Of a DNA stretch of 64,000 bases, positions 8,966 through 16,573 are shown in pieces (within the stretch, counting starts at the first letter, position 1; each line of letters opens with the position of its first letter). Source of the stretch: Nitrospira_D sp035465795. GTDB lineage: Bacteria; Nitrospirota; Nitrospiria; Nitrospirales; Nitrospiraceae. The notes below the pieces were generated by a model. That model worked only from the letters and a program-made list of their open reading frames with translations. It was not told where the DNA came from and searched no databases. The translations under genes and the position numbers were made by a program. The stretch lies in assembly GCF_049546785.1 (NCBI RefSeq), contig NZ_JBMWAN010000002.1:310001-374000 (forward strand). Reading direction: 5' to 3'.

Positions 8966-10789
8966 CTATTTCATGGCAACCGAGCGGACTTGCCGATAGG
9001 TCGTGACCCCCTGCAGAACTTTTTGAATGCCATGCTGTCTCAACGTGGCCATCCCTTCGCGCATAGCTTGGTCGGCGATCTCAATGGTGCGAGCCTTGGC
9101 CTGGATGAGACGCTTGATCTCGTCTGAGCCCATCAGAAGTTCATGCAGCGCCACCCGCCCTTTGAATCCGCTCCGGTTACAGGCCCCGCAGCCGCGCCCT
9201 CGATAGAGGGTAAGATCCGACGAGTAGTCTATGCCCAGCCGGCCCCAGCCATTCGCCCCGTAGGCTTGGACCAGTTCGTCATACTCCTGTTGTGTCGGGT
9301 GATAGCCTTCTTTGCAGTGGAGACAAATGCGCTTGCACAGTCGCTGTGCGAGAACGCCCAATATCGCATCGGCGAAATTGAAGGCGTCGCAGCCCATCTC
9401 CAACAGTCGCGTCACCGTTTCGACCGCGCTGTTGGTGTGCAGCGTACTGAGCACCAGGTGACCGGTCAGCGAGGCTTCAATCGCGATGTCCGCCGTTTCC
9501 CGATCCCGCATTTCACCAATCATGATGACGTCCGGATCGGCCCGGAGGAACGCGCGCATGGCCGATGCAAAGGTGAACCCGATCTTGGGATGGACCTGCA
9601 CCTGACGCAGCCCTTCCTGCGTGATTTCAATGGGGTCTTCCGCCGTCCAGATTTTCCGTTCATCGGTGTTGATGTGTTTCAGCACGGCATGCAAGGTCGT
9701 CGTTTTCCCCGCGCCGGTCGGCCCGACACACAGAAACATCCCGTAGGGACGTTCGGCGAGATCCTTGATGTGCCCCAGCACCTGCGGCGCGCACTCCATC
9801 GCGTCCAGCGCCATGGTTTCCTTCGTCGTGAGGAGCCGCATCACCACATCTTCGTTTGCGCCGGCCGTCGGCAGGGTGGCCACGCGCAGTTCGAGATCCT
9901 GATCTTTGGCCAGCTTGTACCGGATTTTCCCGTCTTGCGGTTTGCGCCGCTCGGCAATATCAAGATGGGCCATGATCTTGAGGCGCGACACGATCGCCCG
10001 GCGGTACGCAGCAGGAATCCGCATGAAGGTGAAGCAGGTCCCATCGACGCGGAACCGCACGGCGGTGTCTTTCTGATTCGCATAGGGCTCGATGTGCACA
10101 TCGGACGCCTGCAACCGATGGGCTTCGGCGATGATGTGGTTCGACAGGCGGACAATGGCGGAATCGTTTTCCGTTATGCCGCAGTCCAGCCCCTCTCCCC
10201 CGGGATCGTTCACGGCCTCGCGCGCGAGTTCCCCGAGAATGTCCGTGAGCGTTCCGCGATCGGCCTGACCGGTGGCCAGGAGGAGATACTGCTCGATATC
10301 CCGGCGCAGCCCGACGGCATATCGCACCGTGCCACCGGGAAACGCCCGTCGAACATCATATCCCTTGTCCGCATCACGCGGATTGTCTATCAGAATGTCC
10401 ACAACCGATCCCTCCCGCTTGAGGGGCACCCAGGAATTCTTTCGCAGGTAATCGACACTCAAATTCTTCAAGAGTCCGGACTCGATCACAGCCCGTTCAT
10501 CATAGGCGACATAGGGGCATTGATGGACCTCGCTGAGCGCCGCTCCCAGTTCAGCCTTGGGTACTCGATACCGGTCGAGCAAGACTGCTTCGAAATCACC
10601 CTCGCCTGACAGCAAACTTGCCAGCACGGCTTCTCTATCCGATTCCGCCACCGATCCACGTTGGACGAGTACCTCCAGCAACCGGCCCTCCACGGTTGAT
10701 TGAACGGGCTTGCACCTGCGCCCAAGGCTCACAACCTGCTCACACACAACCTCGTGGTTCACCTGAGCCCTGAGCATCTGCCTCGTCAT
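8966..10789 (-). CDS. pilB: PilB/GspE-family pilus extension ATPase
   Basis: 607 residues, cytoplasmic hexameric ATPase that powers pilus polymerisation. The N-terminal 170 residues are a GspE/PilB N-terminal domain. The motor domain shows ASDVHIEP (228-235), Walker A GPTGAGKT (356-363), the Asp box around WTAEDPIE, Walker B VIMIGEMRD (421-429) and the His box TGHLVLSTLHTN. A tetracysteine zinc site (CKRICLHC at 485-492 and CGAC later) is typical of PilB/GspE extension motors and absent from PilT. The ATG at 10789 follows GGTGAGGGG. It lies between the two minor-pilin sets, in the same orientation. No pilC or pilT is adjacent. Confidence 0.93.
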   Translation of the reverse strand: MTRQMLRAQVNHEVVCEQVVSLGRRCKPVQSTVEGRLLEVLVQRGSVAESDREAVLASLLSGEGDFEAVLLDRYRVPKAELGAALSEVHQCPYVAYDERAVIESGLLKNLSVDYLRKNSWVPLKREGSVVDILIDNPRDADKGYDVRRAFPGGTVRYAVGLRRDIEQYLLLATGQADRGTLTDILGELAREAVNDPGGEGLDCGITENDSAIVRLSNHIIAEAHRLQASDVHIEPYANQKDTAVRFRVDGTCFTFMRIPAAYRRAIVSRLKIMAHLDIAERRKPQDGKIRYKLAKDQDLELRVATLPTAGANEDVVMRLLTTKETMALDAMECAPQVLGHIKDLAERPYGMFLCVGPTGAGKTTTLHAVLKHINTDERKIWTAEDPIEITQEGLRQVQVHPKIGFTFASAMRAFLRADPDVIMIGEMRDRETADIAIEASLTGHLVLSTLHTNSAVETVTRLLEMGCDAFNFADAILGVLAQRLCKRICLHCKEGYHPTQQEYDELVQAYGANGWGRLGIDYSSDLTLYRGRGCGACNRSGFKGRVALHELLMGSDEIKRLIQAKARTIEIADQAMREGMATLRQHGIQKVLQGVTTYRQVRSVAMK

Positions 10790-10895
10790 CCCCTCACCTG
10801 CTTTCTTGTACGCACATTAATATCCGCGCTTCCGGATATCGAGTGGGTCAGGCATCCCGTTGATCAGCCTCTTGTAGCTGGTTCCTTTTTCTCGG

Positions 10896-11029
10896 CCTCC
10901 CCTCTTGTCAGGGGAGGGACGGTGGGGTAGAGAACCTCGACGGCAGCGGGGCGCGGGTGGTTGGCCCACTGATCCATGCCGCCGGTCTCAGCATTCGACC
11001 TCCCCTTCCCCCTCCTGACGAAGGAGGGG
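10896..11029. repeat. pair of GC-rich hairpins, BIME/REP-like
   Basis: The roughly 310 bases between pilB and the next pilus gene hold no gene. They hold two short perfect palindromes of similar sequence: CCTCCCCT (10896-10903) pairing with 10910-10917, and CCCCTCCT (11009-11016) pairing with 11022-11029. The flanks share a CCTCCCC/GGTGGGG flavour, so the two units look like a pair of related repeats in a composite element. Such repeats are scattered between genes in many GC-rich genomes and may serve as terminators or transcript stabilisers. Whether this one recurs elsewhere in the genome cannot be seen here. Confidence 0.55.
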
Positions 11030-11100
11030 CCTCCCGGGCATACTGGCGTCACTCCAAACGGGCACCCTGCTCACAGACCCACAAGAAATCCTGACGCACC

Positions 11101-12573
11101 TTAATATCGAACCAGCCATGTTCCCGGCGCGGGCAACACCACCGGCACCCCCCGCACCAGTCCTTGACTCAGCTCGTGGTTGTACCAGACCTCCAGGGTC
11201 GCGCCGGGGGCTGCCACCGCAATCGTGCCTTCAGCCGCCACAGCGCCGAAGACCCGTGCTGACTGATTCAACGTGATATCCCCCGCGGCATAGAGGGCCC
11301 CGTTGAGGTGAATCCCCGACAGCTGCACGGGAATGCGGCTGACGCTGCCTTCTTGACCAGTTTGAGGAGGGCTGAGGACGGACAGGGACTGTCCGGTGGA
11401 CGAAGGGCTCAACACCACATGGCCTTGCACCACGAGAGTCGCTTCCGTGTAGGCGGCACTCAACCTGAGCACTCCAAGGTTATCTGGCCTCGGGGCGGTA
11501 CGATCCAATGTGTCGACAAAAATGAAGCCCCGTGTATCGCCCACGGAACGGGAACGAAGCCACTCATCCGGCGAGACCCCCTGCCCCGGCTCCACCACGC
11601 CGCCCGGATAGAGCAGGCCCTCCCGATCAATGGCGGCGTATGTGCCGTACCGTATGGCAAGCTGCTTCATCTGTTCGTAGCCCCAGCGATCCACGCGCAC
11701 TCCGGGCGTCGGATTCTGTCCCCCATGCACGTTCAGAGGCAGCACCGGAGAGAGGTTCTCCCCCACAGGCGGCTGCGTGACCTGGACGGTTCCCCCGACC
11801 CAGACTTGCAACCACCGATCCTCCCGAAGCGCAGTTTCGCTATAACCTTGTCCCGTTACCGGCGCAGTTGCCGTCAATACCGGCATCTCTTCCAGCCTCC
11901 GCAAGACGAGATCACCCCCAACTGCCAGATCGCCCCAATGGACCAAGGCCCCTGCCTCTTTTCCGGTCTCGGACAGGCCCAGATTTCTCCCGACCTGCAC
12001 CCCGGCCCGCAACGCCGGAAGATCGACTGCCGCCAGCTGCATCGACAGCGCGTACCTCGATGAGGGGCTTTGCGCTGGAGACACCGTGGCTTCCACCGTG
12101 CACAACAGCCCGGGCCTGGAAGGGGCATAGACCTTCATGCTGCGAACGGTTCCCAAGTCCTGTAGCGATCGGAAGAGCCCGGACGCCGGATCATTGAGGA
12201 GCCGGTCATCCTCGCTCTGCGCCGCATTGAGCACCAGATCCGGATGATCGGCCGTGCCGGCAAACTGGGATCGACCGGCTTGATCGAAGAATGAGGGGCT
12301 CCCGATCGCTGTCTGTTGGCGCTTTGCCAGCAACAAGGCCAGCTGAGGCGGACTGGCTTGCGGGCTGTGGAACCAGGCTGTCACCATTTCCATGGCGGCA
12401 TCGGCCAGCTGTTGTGTCACTGCGGCATCCTTCGCACCGCCGGCATTGAGAGCTTCCTGCCCTGCCAGCTGGAGCAGTCCGGTGCTGAGGAGCGCCAGCA
12501 ACAAGGTCAGGACAATCACCCCGAACAGTGCGATGCCTTGCTCCTGTACGTGTCTTTTTCCCCACGACGACAT
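11101..12573 (-). CDS. PilX-like pilus protein with beta-repeat C-terminus
   Basis: 490 residues. The start (ATG after GAGGAGGGATTCC) gives a short basic leader ending EQG followed by IALFGVIVLTLLLALLSTGLL, the PilX/pseudopilin-type membrane helix but without the E5 glutamate. The rest is unusual: a long globular part rich in G and V, ending in a region with a hydrophobic-turn repeat (GIHLNGALYAAGDITLNQSA, then GAVAAEGTIAVAA) that recalls bactofilin/beta-helix repeats. It is the last gene of the first minor-pilin set, at the position pilX holds in the second set, but more than twice as long as that PilX. Family assignment rests on the N-terminus and context. Confidence 0.72.
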   Translation of the reverse strand: MSSWGKRHVQEQGIALFGVIVLTLLLALLSTGLLQLAGQEALNAGGAKDAAVTQQLADAAMEMVTAWFHSPQASPPQLALLLAKRQQTAIGSPSFFDQAGRSQFAGTADHPDLVLNAAQSEDDRLLNDPASGLFRSLQDLGTVRSMKVYAPSRPGLLCTVEATVSPAQSPSSRYALSMQLAAVDLPALRAGVQVGRNLGLSETGKEAGALVHWGDLAVGGDLVLRRLEEMPVLTATAPVTGQGYSETALREDRWLQVWVGGTVQVTQPPVGENLSPVLPLNVHGGQNPTPGVRVDRWGYEQMKQLAIRYGTYAAIDREGLLYPGGVVEPGQGVSPDEWLRSRSVGDTRGFIFVDTLDRTAPRPDNLGVLRLSAAYTEATLVVQGHVVLSPSSTGQSLSVLSPPQTGQEGSVSRIPVQLSGIHLNGALYAAGDITLNQSARVFGAVAAEGTIAVAAPGATLEVWYNHELSQGLVRGVPVVLPAPGTWLVRY

Positions 12574-12602
12574 GGAATCCCTCCTCTTCTCCTGGTCCTC
12601 GC

Positions 12603-13343
12603 CTACGATCGCACAGTTACTTCACGGACGGCCTTGCCGCGTGAGTCCATCGGTTCGATCTCGATCACCACCCGCGCGACACTGCCCGTGACAGCCGTGA
12701 CTCGCCCGCGGTCGTCCCAATAGGACAACTGCACCGCGTGAAGATCGCCGATTAACACGCCGGCCCCGCCGTCGATCATCCGCATCAGCCGGAGGCGACC
12801 CTCGTCGTCCGCGCGGGTGTAATAGGCCACGCGATTCATCACCTCCACCGATGCGCCGGCCGGAAACGGACCGGTCACAGGTTCGCTCAGCACGAGCTGC
12901 AGACGCTGTCCGGTCTGCGCCAGCCGATGAGACTCGCACCCGCCGGCCCCGCAGATGCGCACGCTCTTCCCCTGACCCCACCCCCCTCCATCCTGCACGG
13001 GAACGACGGTCTGCCCCGGGGCAACGGTGGCCGTCGTCGTCGTTTCAAGGGCATGAATATTGGCCGAGAATTCCAGCCGGTCCGACGCAGCCGTGGTAAT
13101 GGCAGTCGCCGAAGCCGTGCGCACCTCCTGCTCCAGCACTTCCAGGCCCGCCCGCATCTCCTGTTGACCGGCCATCGAACGCTGCTGTTGAACCGCCTGC
13201 GCATGCACAAGATTCAGCGCCTCCAGACTGCCCGCTAACAGGACCGTTCCCACCGCCGCGGCGATGATCAGTTCGGATAAACAGAGTCCGCGCTGGTCGA
13301 ACAGCGGGTTCTCTCGTTCTACATTCCCATAACCCTGTTTCAT
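12603..13343 (-). CDS. PilW/PulJ-like minor pilin
   Basis: 246 residues. The leader ends FDQRG and is followed by LCLSELIIAAAVGTVLLAG: glutamate at +5 is kept, but the residue after the cleavage glycine is leucine-cysteine rather than the usual phenylalanine-threonine. The stretch GLEVLEQEVRTASA after the helix matches the PilW/PulJ family. A pair of cysteines (ICGAGGCE) lies mid-protein. Start overlaps the preceding pilV-like gene by four bases (ATGA). Presumed minor pilin of the first set. The GTG and TTG alternatives inside the frame would remove the leader, so the first ATG is kept. Confidence 0.82.
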   Translation of the reverse strand: MKQGYGNVERENPLFDQRGLCLSELIIAAAVGTVLLAGSLEALNLVHAQAVQQQRSMAGQQEMRAGLEVLEQEVRTASATAITTAASDRLEFSANIHALETTTTATVAPGQTVVPVQDGGGWGQGKSVRICGAGGCESHRLAQTGQRLQLVLSEPVTGPFPAGASVEVMNRVAYYTRADDEGRLRLMRMIDGGAGVLIGDLHAVQLSYWDDRGRVTAVTGSVARVVIEIEPMDSRGKAVREVTVRS

Positions 13344-13822
13344 CGCACCCCCACAAACGTCGGATTCGCCCTTACGGTTGCCGCCTGCACGGATGTCCTC
13401 TCGCCGAACCCCTCATACGTCGCCGTAGCCCGAACGACGGCGAACCCCGCGGCGCTCAGCGGGCCGGGGCGATCCAATGCCACGGTCCACTCCAGACTCA
13501 CGCCATCCTGTTCCCACGTTCCGGTGTACGTCCCGTCGCCGGCCGCCGCGTCCCTGCCCTCGCCGTCATCATGCATGGTGACATCCACGATGCCGTCGTG
13601 GTTGAGATCGTCCTGAAGCAATGCATTCCATCGCACCGCACGTTTCGCTTCCAGCCGCCCCTGGGCCAGCGCCAGCGCCCTGGTCTTCATCATCCCTTGC
13701 TGAGCATGCCGGGAAGAGACCTGTATCGCTCCCATCGTCCCTATCAGGGCAATGCCCGCAATCACCATCGCCACCATCACCTCGATCAGACTCAAACCCC
13801 TGTCGCACATCTGCGGCTTCAT
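13340..13822 (-). CDS. PilV/PulI-like minor pilin
   Basis: 160 residues with a very short leader MKPQMCDRG followed by LSLIEVMVAMVIAGIALIG, an E5-containing prepilin helix. The run ALALAQGRLEAKRA is typical of PilV/GspI proteins. The C-terminal domain contains DLNHDGIVDVTMHDDGEG, an acidic D.N.DG.D loop that resembles a calcium site. It overlaps both neighbours by four bases, so the set is translationally coupled. Second gene of the first minor-pilin set. Confidence 0.85.
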   Translation of the reverse strand: MKPQMCDRGLSLIEVMVAMVIAGIALIGTMGAIQVSSRHAQQGMMKTRALALAQGRLEAKRAVRWNALLQDDLNHDGIVDVTMHDDGEGRDAAAGDGTYTGTWEQDGVSLEWTVALDRPGPLSAAGFAVVRATATYEGFGERTSVQAATVRANPTFVGVR

Positions 13823-14304
13823 AGAATCGACACCCGACCGGTCAGACTCACCGTGATGGTTGCGGTCTCCCCCCTGGCATGATGAAGCCGAATTGTCGTG
13901 GCCGTCGCTGATCGACCGCTGGGGTGAAATACGAGATCGGACCCGGCGCTCGGCTCATCCATTTCCATACCCCTGTCACGGTACTGAAAAACGTGGTGGA
14001 GCACGCGATCCCGCCCCACCTGCGCAAGGATGGCGCGTTGCTCACGCTCAAACACGACATACACACGGTCTCGCCGCGTGATGGCCAACTGCCGGGCCTG
14101 CCGGAGTTCGGAAGCGAGCTCCTTCGCAAATAAGTCGGTCTGCATGCGCCTGCTCAAAGCCAGCAGATCGGGAAGAGCAAGCGCGACCACTATCCCGATG
14201 ACCGCAACGACCGTCATGAGTTCGACGAGGGTGAACCCGTCATCGCCGTTCAGAATGATCGCTCTGCTTGCCGTCCGCATGTGCATGGGAGACGGTCTTA
14301 TCAA
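13819..14304 (-). CDS. GspH/FimT-like minor pseudopilin
   Basis: 161 residues. The leader ends NGDDG and is followed by FTLVELMTVVAVIGIVVALALP, a standard prepilin signal, then the FimT/GspH-type region (LASELRQARQLAITRRDRV). I favour the TTG at 14304, which has GGGGAGG eight bases upstream; ATGs at 14286 and 14280 are in frame but have no ribosome binding site. First gene of the first minor-pilin set, about 240 bases after pilD. The intervening bases hold no gene I can support. Confidence 0.85.
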   Translation of the reverse strand: MIRPSPMHMRTASRAIILNGDDGFTLVELMTVVAVIGIVVALALPDLLALSRRMQTDLFAKELASELRQARQLAITRRDRVYVVFEREQRAILAQVGRDRVLHHVFQYRDRGMEMDEPSAGSDLVFHPSGRSATATTIRLHHARGETATITVSLTGRVSIL

Positions 14305-14542
14305 GAGTCATGCCTCCCCATCACGCACCTGCAGCGCCGGCCCACAAGAGGTTCTCTCTGTCAGTGGATCAGCTAAAGCCTTGTGATTGCCTGAAGATGT
14401 CAATGGAAGTGTTTTCGGCTACATGCCGGAGCGCATGCACAGCCAAGATGGAGGGGATGCACTCGGAGCGTGCCTGCCAGGATACAAACCGGTGAGATTG
14501 GATACAGAGAACGGCGAAACGCGAAGACGGGAACCCGGAGGG

Positions 14543-15313
14543 TTACCCTGCAAGCAGCCCTTGATACCAGTCGATGAGCGCAGATCCGTAAAACAGTGAG
14601 AGGATGGCGCCAAATACCAGAAAGGGTCCGAAGGGGATATAGTCTTCCCGCCTGATGATCTTTGCGGCCAGGAGAGACACCCCGATCACCGATCCCACAA
14701 AGGATCCGATCATGATCGTCAGCACGGCCGGCTTCCAGCCCAGGAAGGCGCCGATCATCGCGAGCAGCTTGATATCGCCCCCGCCCATCCCCTCTTTTCC
14801 GAAGAGATACGGACTGGCCCAAGCCAACACCCACAAGATCCCGCCCCCGACCAGCAGCCCGATCACCCCGTTCAGCAAGCCCAGCGGCAAGACCGTCCCC
14901 GCACTCACCAGCCCCAGCACGATCCCGGGGAACGTCACGGCATTCGGGATAATTTTGTGGGTAAGATCGGTCCCTGCCACGACAAGCAACGCCGAGAAGA
15001 GCCCCGCATACACTATCGCTTCCCAACCAGGCCCGAAGAACCAGAGCAGGGCCAGATACCCCAGGGCATTGAGGGCTTCCACCACGGGATACTGAATCGG
15101 AATAGAGACGGCACAGGTGCGGCATCGCCCGCGCAGCACGAGATAGCCGATGAGGGGGATATTGTCATACCACGCGATGGGATGGCCGCAGGCAGGGCAA
15201 TGCGATCCGGGCCATGCAATGGACTCCCGCCGGGGCAATCGATAGATGCAGACGTTGAGAAAACTCCCGATCAACGACCCCCAAAGGCCCGCGATCACAT
15301 AGAGCTGCCACAT
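14543..15313 (-). CDS. pilD: Prepilin peptidase/methyltransferase PilD
   Basis: 256 residues, polytopic inner-membrane aspartyl protease that cleaves prepilins after glycine and N-methylates the new end. Two CxxC pairs of the N-terminal zinc loop (CPACGHP and CRTC) are present. Both catalytic aspartates are seen: GTDLTHKIIPN and the GMGGGDIKLLA motif, with about eight hydrophobic segments. Length is normal for PilD. As the leading gene of the pilus locus it would process all eight prepilin-like products encoded downstream. It is divergent from the solo LuxR gene, with two palindromes between them. Confidence 0.95.
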   Translation of the reverse strand: MWQLYVIAGLWGSLIGSFLNVCIYRLPRRESIAWPGSHCPACGHPIAWYDNIPLIGYLVLRGRCRTCAVSIPIQYPVVEALNALGYLALLWFFGPGWEAIVYAGLFSALLVVAGTDLTHKIIPNAVTFPGIVLGLVSAGTVLPLGLLNGVIGLLVGGGILWVLAWASPYLFGKEGMGGGDIKLLAMIGAFLGWKPAVLTIMIGSFVGSVIGVSLLAAKIIRREDYIPFGPFLVFGAILSLFYGSALIDWYQGLLAG

Positions 15314-15395
15314 CCTGCTACATGGCTCCCGCGTGAAACATCAGAGGCTGATCTCGCAATCTCATCTGCATGGTGGTAATAATCTGATTTCCCTA

Positions 15396-15413
15396 CCTAG
15401 TAACCCTACTAGG
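15396..15413. promoter_or_regulatory. 18-bp palindrome between pilD and luxR-type gene
   Basis: CCTAGTA-ACCC-TACTAGG is a perfect 7+7 inverted repeat with a 4-base centre. Its centre (15404.5) lies about 58 bases upstream of the start site predicted from the promoter at 15428-15456, close to where NarL/FixJ-type activators often bind. It is also about 85 bases before the pilD start codon on the other strand. Candidate operator; binding protein unknown. Confidence 0.5.
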
Positions 15414-15427
15414 GCCATAGGGCTTCA

Positions 15428-15456
15428 TTTACTTCACCTGCCCGTCTTCCTATACT
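15428..15456 (+). promoter_or_regulatory. sigma70-type promoter of solo luxR-type gene
   Basis: TTTACT (15428-15433), 17-base spacer, TATACT (15451-15456). Four and five of six consensus bases match. Predicted start near 15463, giving a leader of about 50 bases. Confidence 0.5.
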
Positions 15457-15478
15457 GACCCCGCCGAACTTCAGTATA
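15451..15478. promoter_or_regulatory. inverted repeat over the -10 of the luxR-type gene
   Basis: TATACTGA (15451-15458) and TCAGTATA (15471-15478) are perfect 8-base inverted copies separated by 12 bases. The left arm contains the proposed -10 hexamer and the right arm lies just past the predicted start site, a layout typical of a repressor or autoregulatory operator. It could also fold in RNA. Confidence 0.45.
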
Positions 15479-15515
15479 CCTGAAGCGACGGCCATGCAAA
15501 GGAGAACCGACGATT

Positions 15516-15794
15516 ATGGCAAAGGCCGCCACCAAAACGCGGGTCAGGAAATCCCTGGCCAACCTGGAACCGCCTCCCCGCAAGAAGCGCCCGGAGTCGC
15601 TCACTTCGCGCGAGCAGGAAATTCTTGAACTCATCTGGGCCGGCTTTAAGAACAAGGAAATCGGTACCCGGCTGAAGATCAGCGTCAAGACCGTCGAAGC
15701 TCACCGCGCCAACATGATGAAAAAGATGCGGGTCTCGAACACCGCGCAGTTGCTGAAGAATGCCATCCAAGGCGGGACACTGAAGATTCGCTAA
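15516..15794 (+). CDS. solo LuxR/GerE-type DNA-binding regulator
   Basis: 92 residues with ribosome binding site AAAGGAG. A basic N-terminal tail of about 25 residues is followed by a GerE/LuxR helix-turn-helix: LTSREQEILELIWAGFKNKEIG, then KISVKTVEAHRANMMKKMRV. All signature positions (E in TxREqE, the NKEIG turn, SVKTVE.H recognition helix) are kept. There is no receiver or ligand domain, so activity must depend on its level, a partner protein or other signals. It diverges from pilD and its 3' end overlaps that of the methyltransferase gene by four bases. Regulation of the pilus locus is an inference from position. Confidence 0.85.
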   Translation: MAKAATKTRVRKSLANLEPPPRKKRPESLTSREQEILELIWAGFKNKEIGTRLKISVKTVEAHRANMMKKMRVSNTAQLLKNAIQGGTLKIR

Positions 15795-16573
15795 GTCTTT
15801 TGACCCGGCGATGCAGGTAGATTCCGCTGCCGCACTGCCTCAAACAGCGTCACCGCAGCGGATGCCGACACGTTGAGCGATTGTACCCGGCCCTTCATCG
15901 GAATGCGGATGCGCTCGTCGCAGTGCTGCAACACTCCCGGACGAATGCCTTTTCCCTCTCCCCCGAACACCAAACCGACCGGGCCTGTCAGATCCACTTC
16001 GGTAATAAGCTTTGCGGCCGTGGGCTCGACTCCGTAAATCCAGACCCCCGCCTCCTTGAGCGTTTCCAGCAATCGTGAGGTGTTGGTCACTCTCGCCACG
16101 GGAATATAGTCGATGGCGCCCGCAGAAGCCTTGGCCACCACCGACGTCAGTCCGGCGGCGCGCCGCTCCGGGATGAAGACGCCATGCGCGCCGGCTCCCT
16201 CCGCAGTCCGCAGCACCGCGCCCAGGTTGTGAGGATCTTCCACACCATCAAGAATCACGAGGAGCGGAGGCTCCAGTTTCTGCGCCGCGCGCGCGAGAAT
16301 GGCCTCTTCCGATTCATAGGCTTTGGCCGCGGCGTAGGCGATCACTCCCTGATGCTTGCCGCCGGGGACCAGCCGGTCGAACGAGGCCAGCGGCTGGACA
16401 TGGATCGGAATGTGCCGGGCCCGCGCCATTTGCACGAGATCCCCGAACTGCTTGTCCATCCGGATGACGAGCAGACGCTGCAACGGCCGCGCTTCGGCTC
16501 TCAGCGCTTCCCGCACCGCATGGAGACCATAGAGGATCTCCTGGCTGTCATCGTTTCCAGCGGCTGGTGCCAT
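15791..16573 (-). CDS. rlmB: TrmH/SpoU-family 23S rRNA 2'-O-methyltransferase
   Basis: 260 residues from the ATG at 16573, which lies inside the end of cysS (26-base overlap). SPOUT-fold motifs are clear: DGVEDPHNLGAVLRTAEGAG (motif 1), GLVFGGEGKGI (motif 2) and IPMKGRVQSLNVSASAAVTLFE (motif 3). An N-terminal substrate-binding domain (YGLHAVREAL) is present, as in RlmB, which methylates G2251 of 23S rRNA. A few relatives act on tRNA or other rRNA sites, so the exact target is inferred. It is coupled to cysS, a common arrangement. Convergent with the luxR-type gene. Confidence 0.88.
   Translation of the reverse strand: MAPAAGNDDSQEILYGLHAVREALRAEARPLQRLLVIRMDKQFGDLVQMARARHIPIHVQPLASFDRLVPGGKHQGVIAYAAAKAYESEEAILARAAQKLEPPLLVILDGVEDPHNLGAVLRTAEGAGAHGVFIPERRAAGLTSVVAKASAGAIDYIPVARVTNTSRLLETLKEAGVWIYGVEPTAAKLITEVDLTGPVGLVFGGEGKGIRPGVLQHCDERIRIPMKGRVQSLNVSASAAVTLFEAVRQRNLPASPGQKT

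Noticed and set aside
9143..10609. Plus-strand frame of 488 codons opposite pilB
   Set aside because: Antisense shadow; pilB motifs on the other strand are complete and this frame shows no recognisable protein features.
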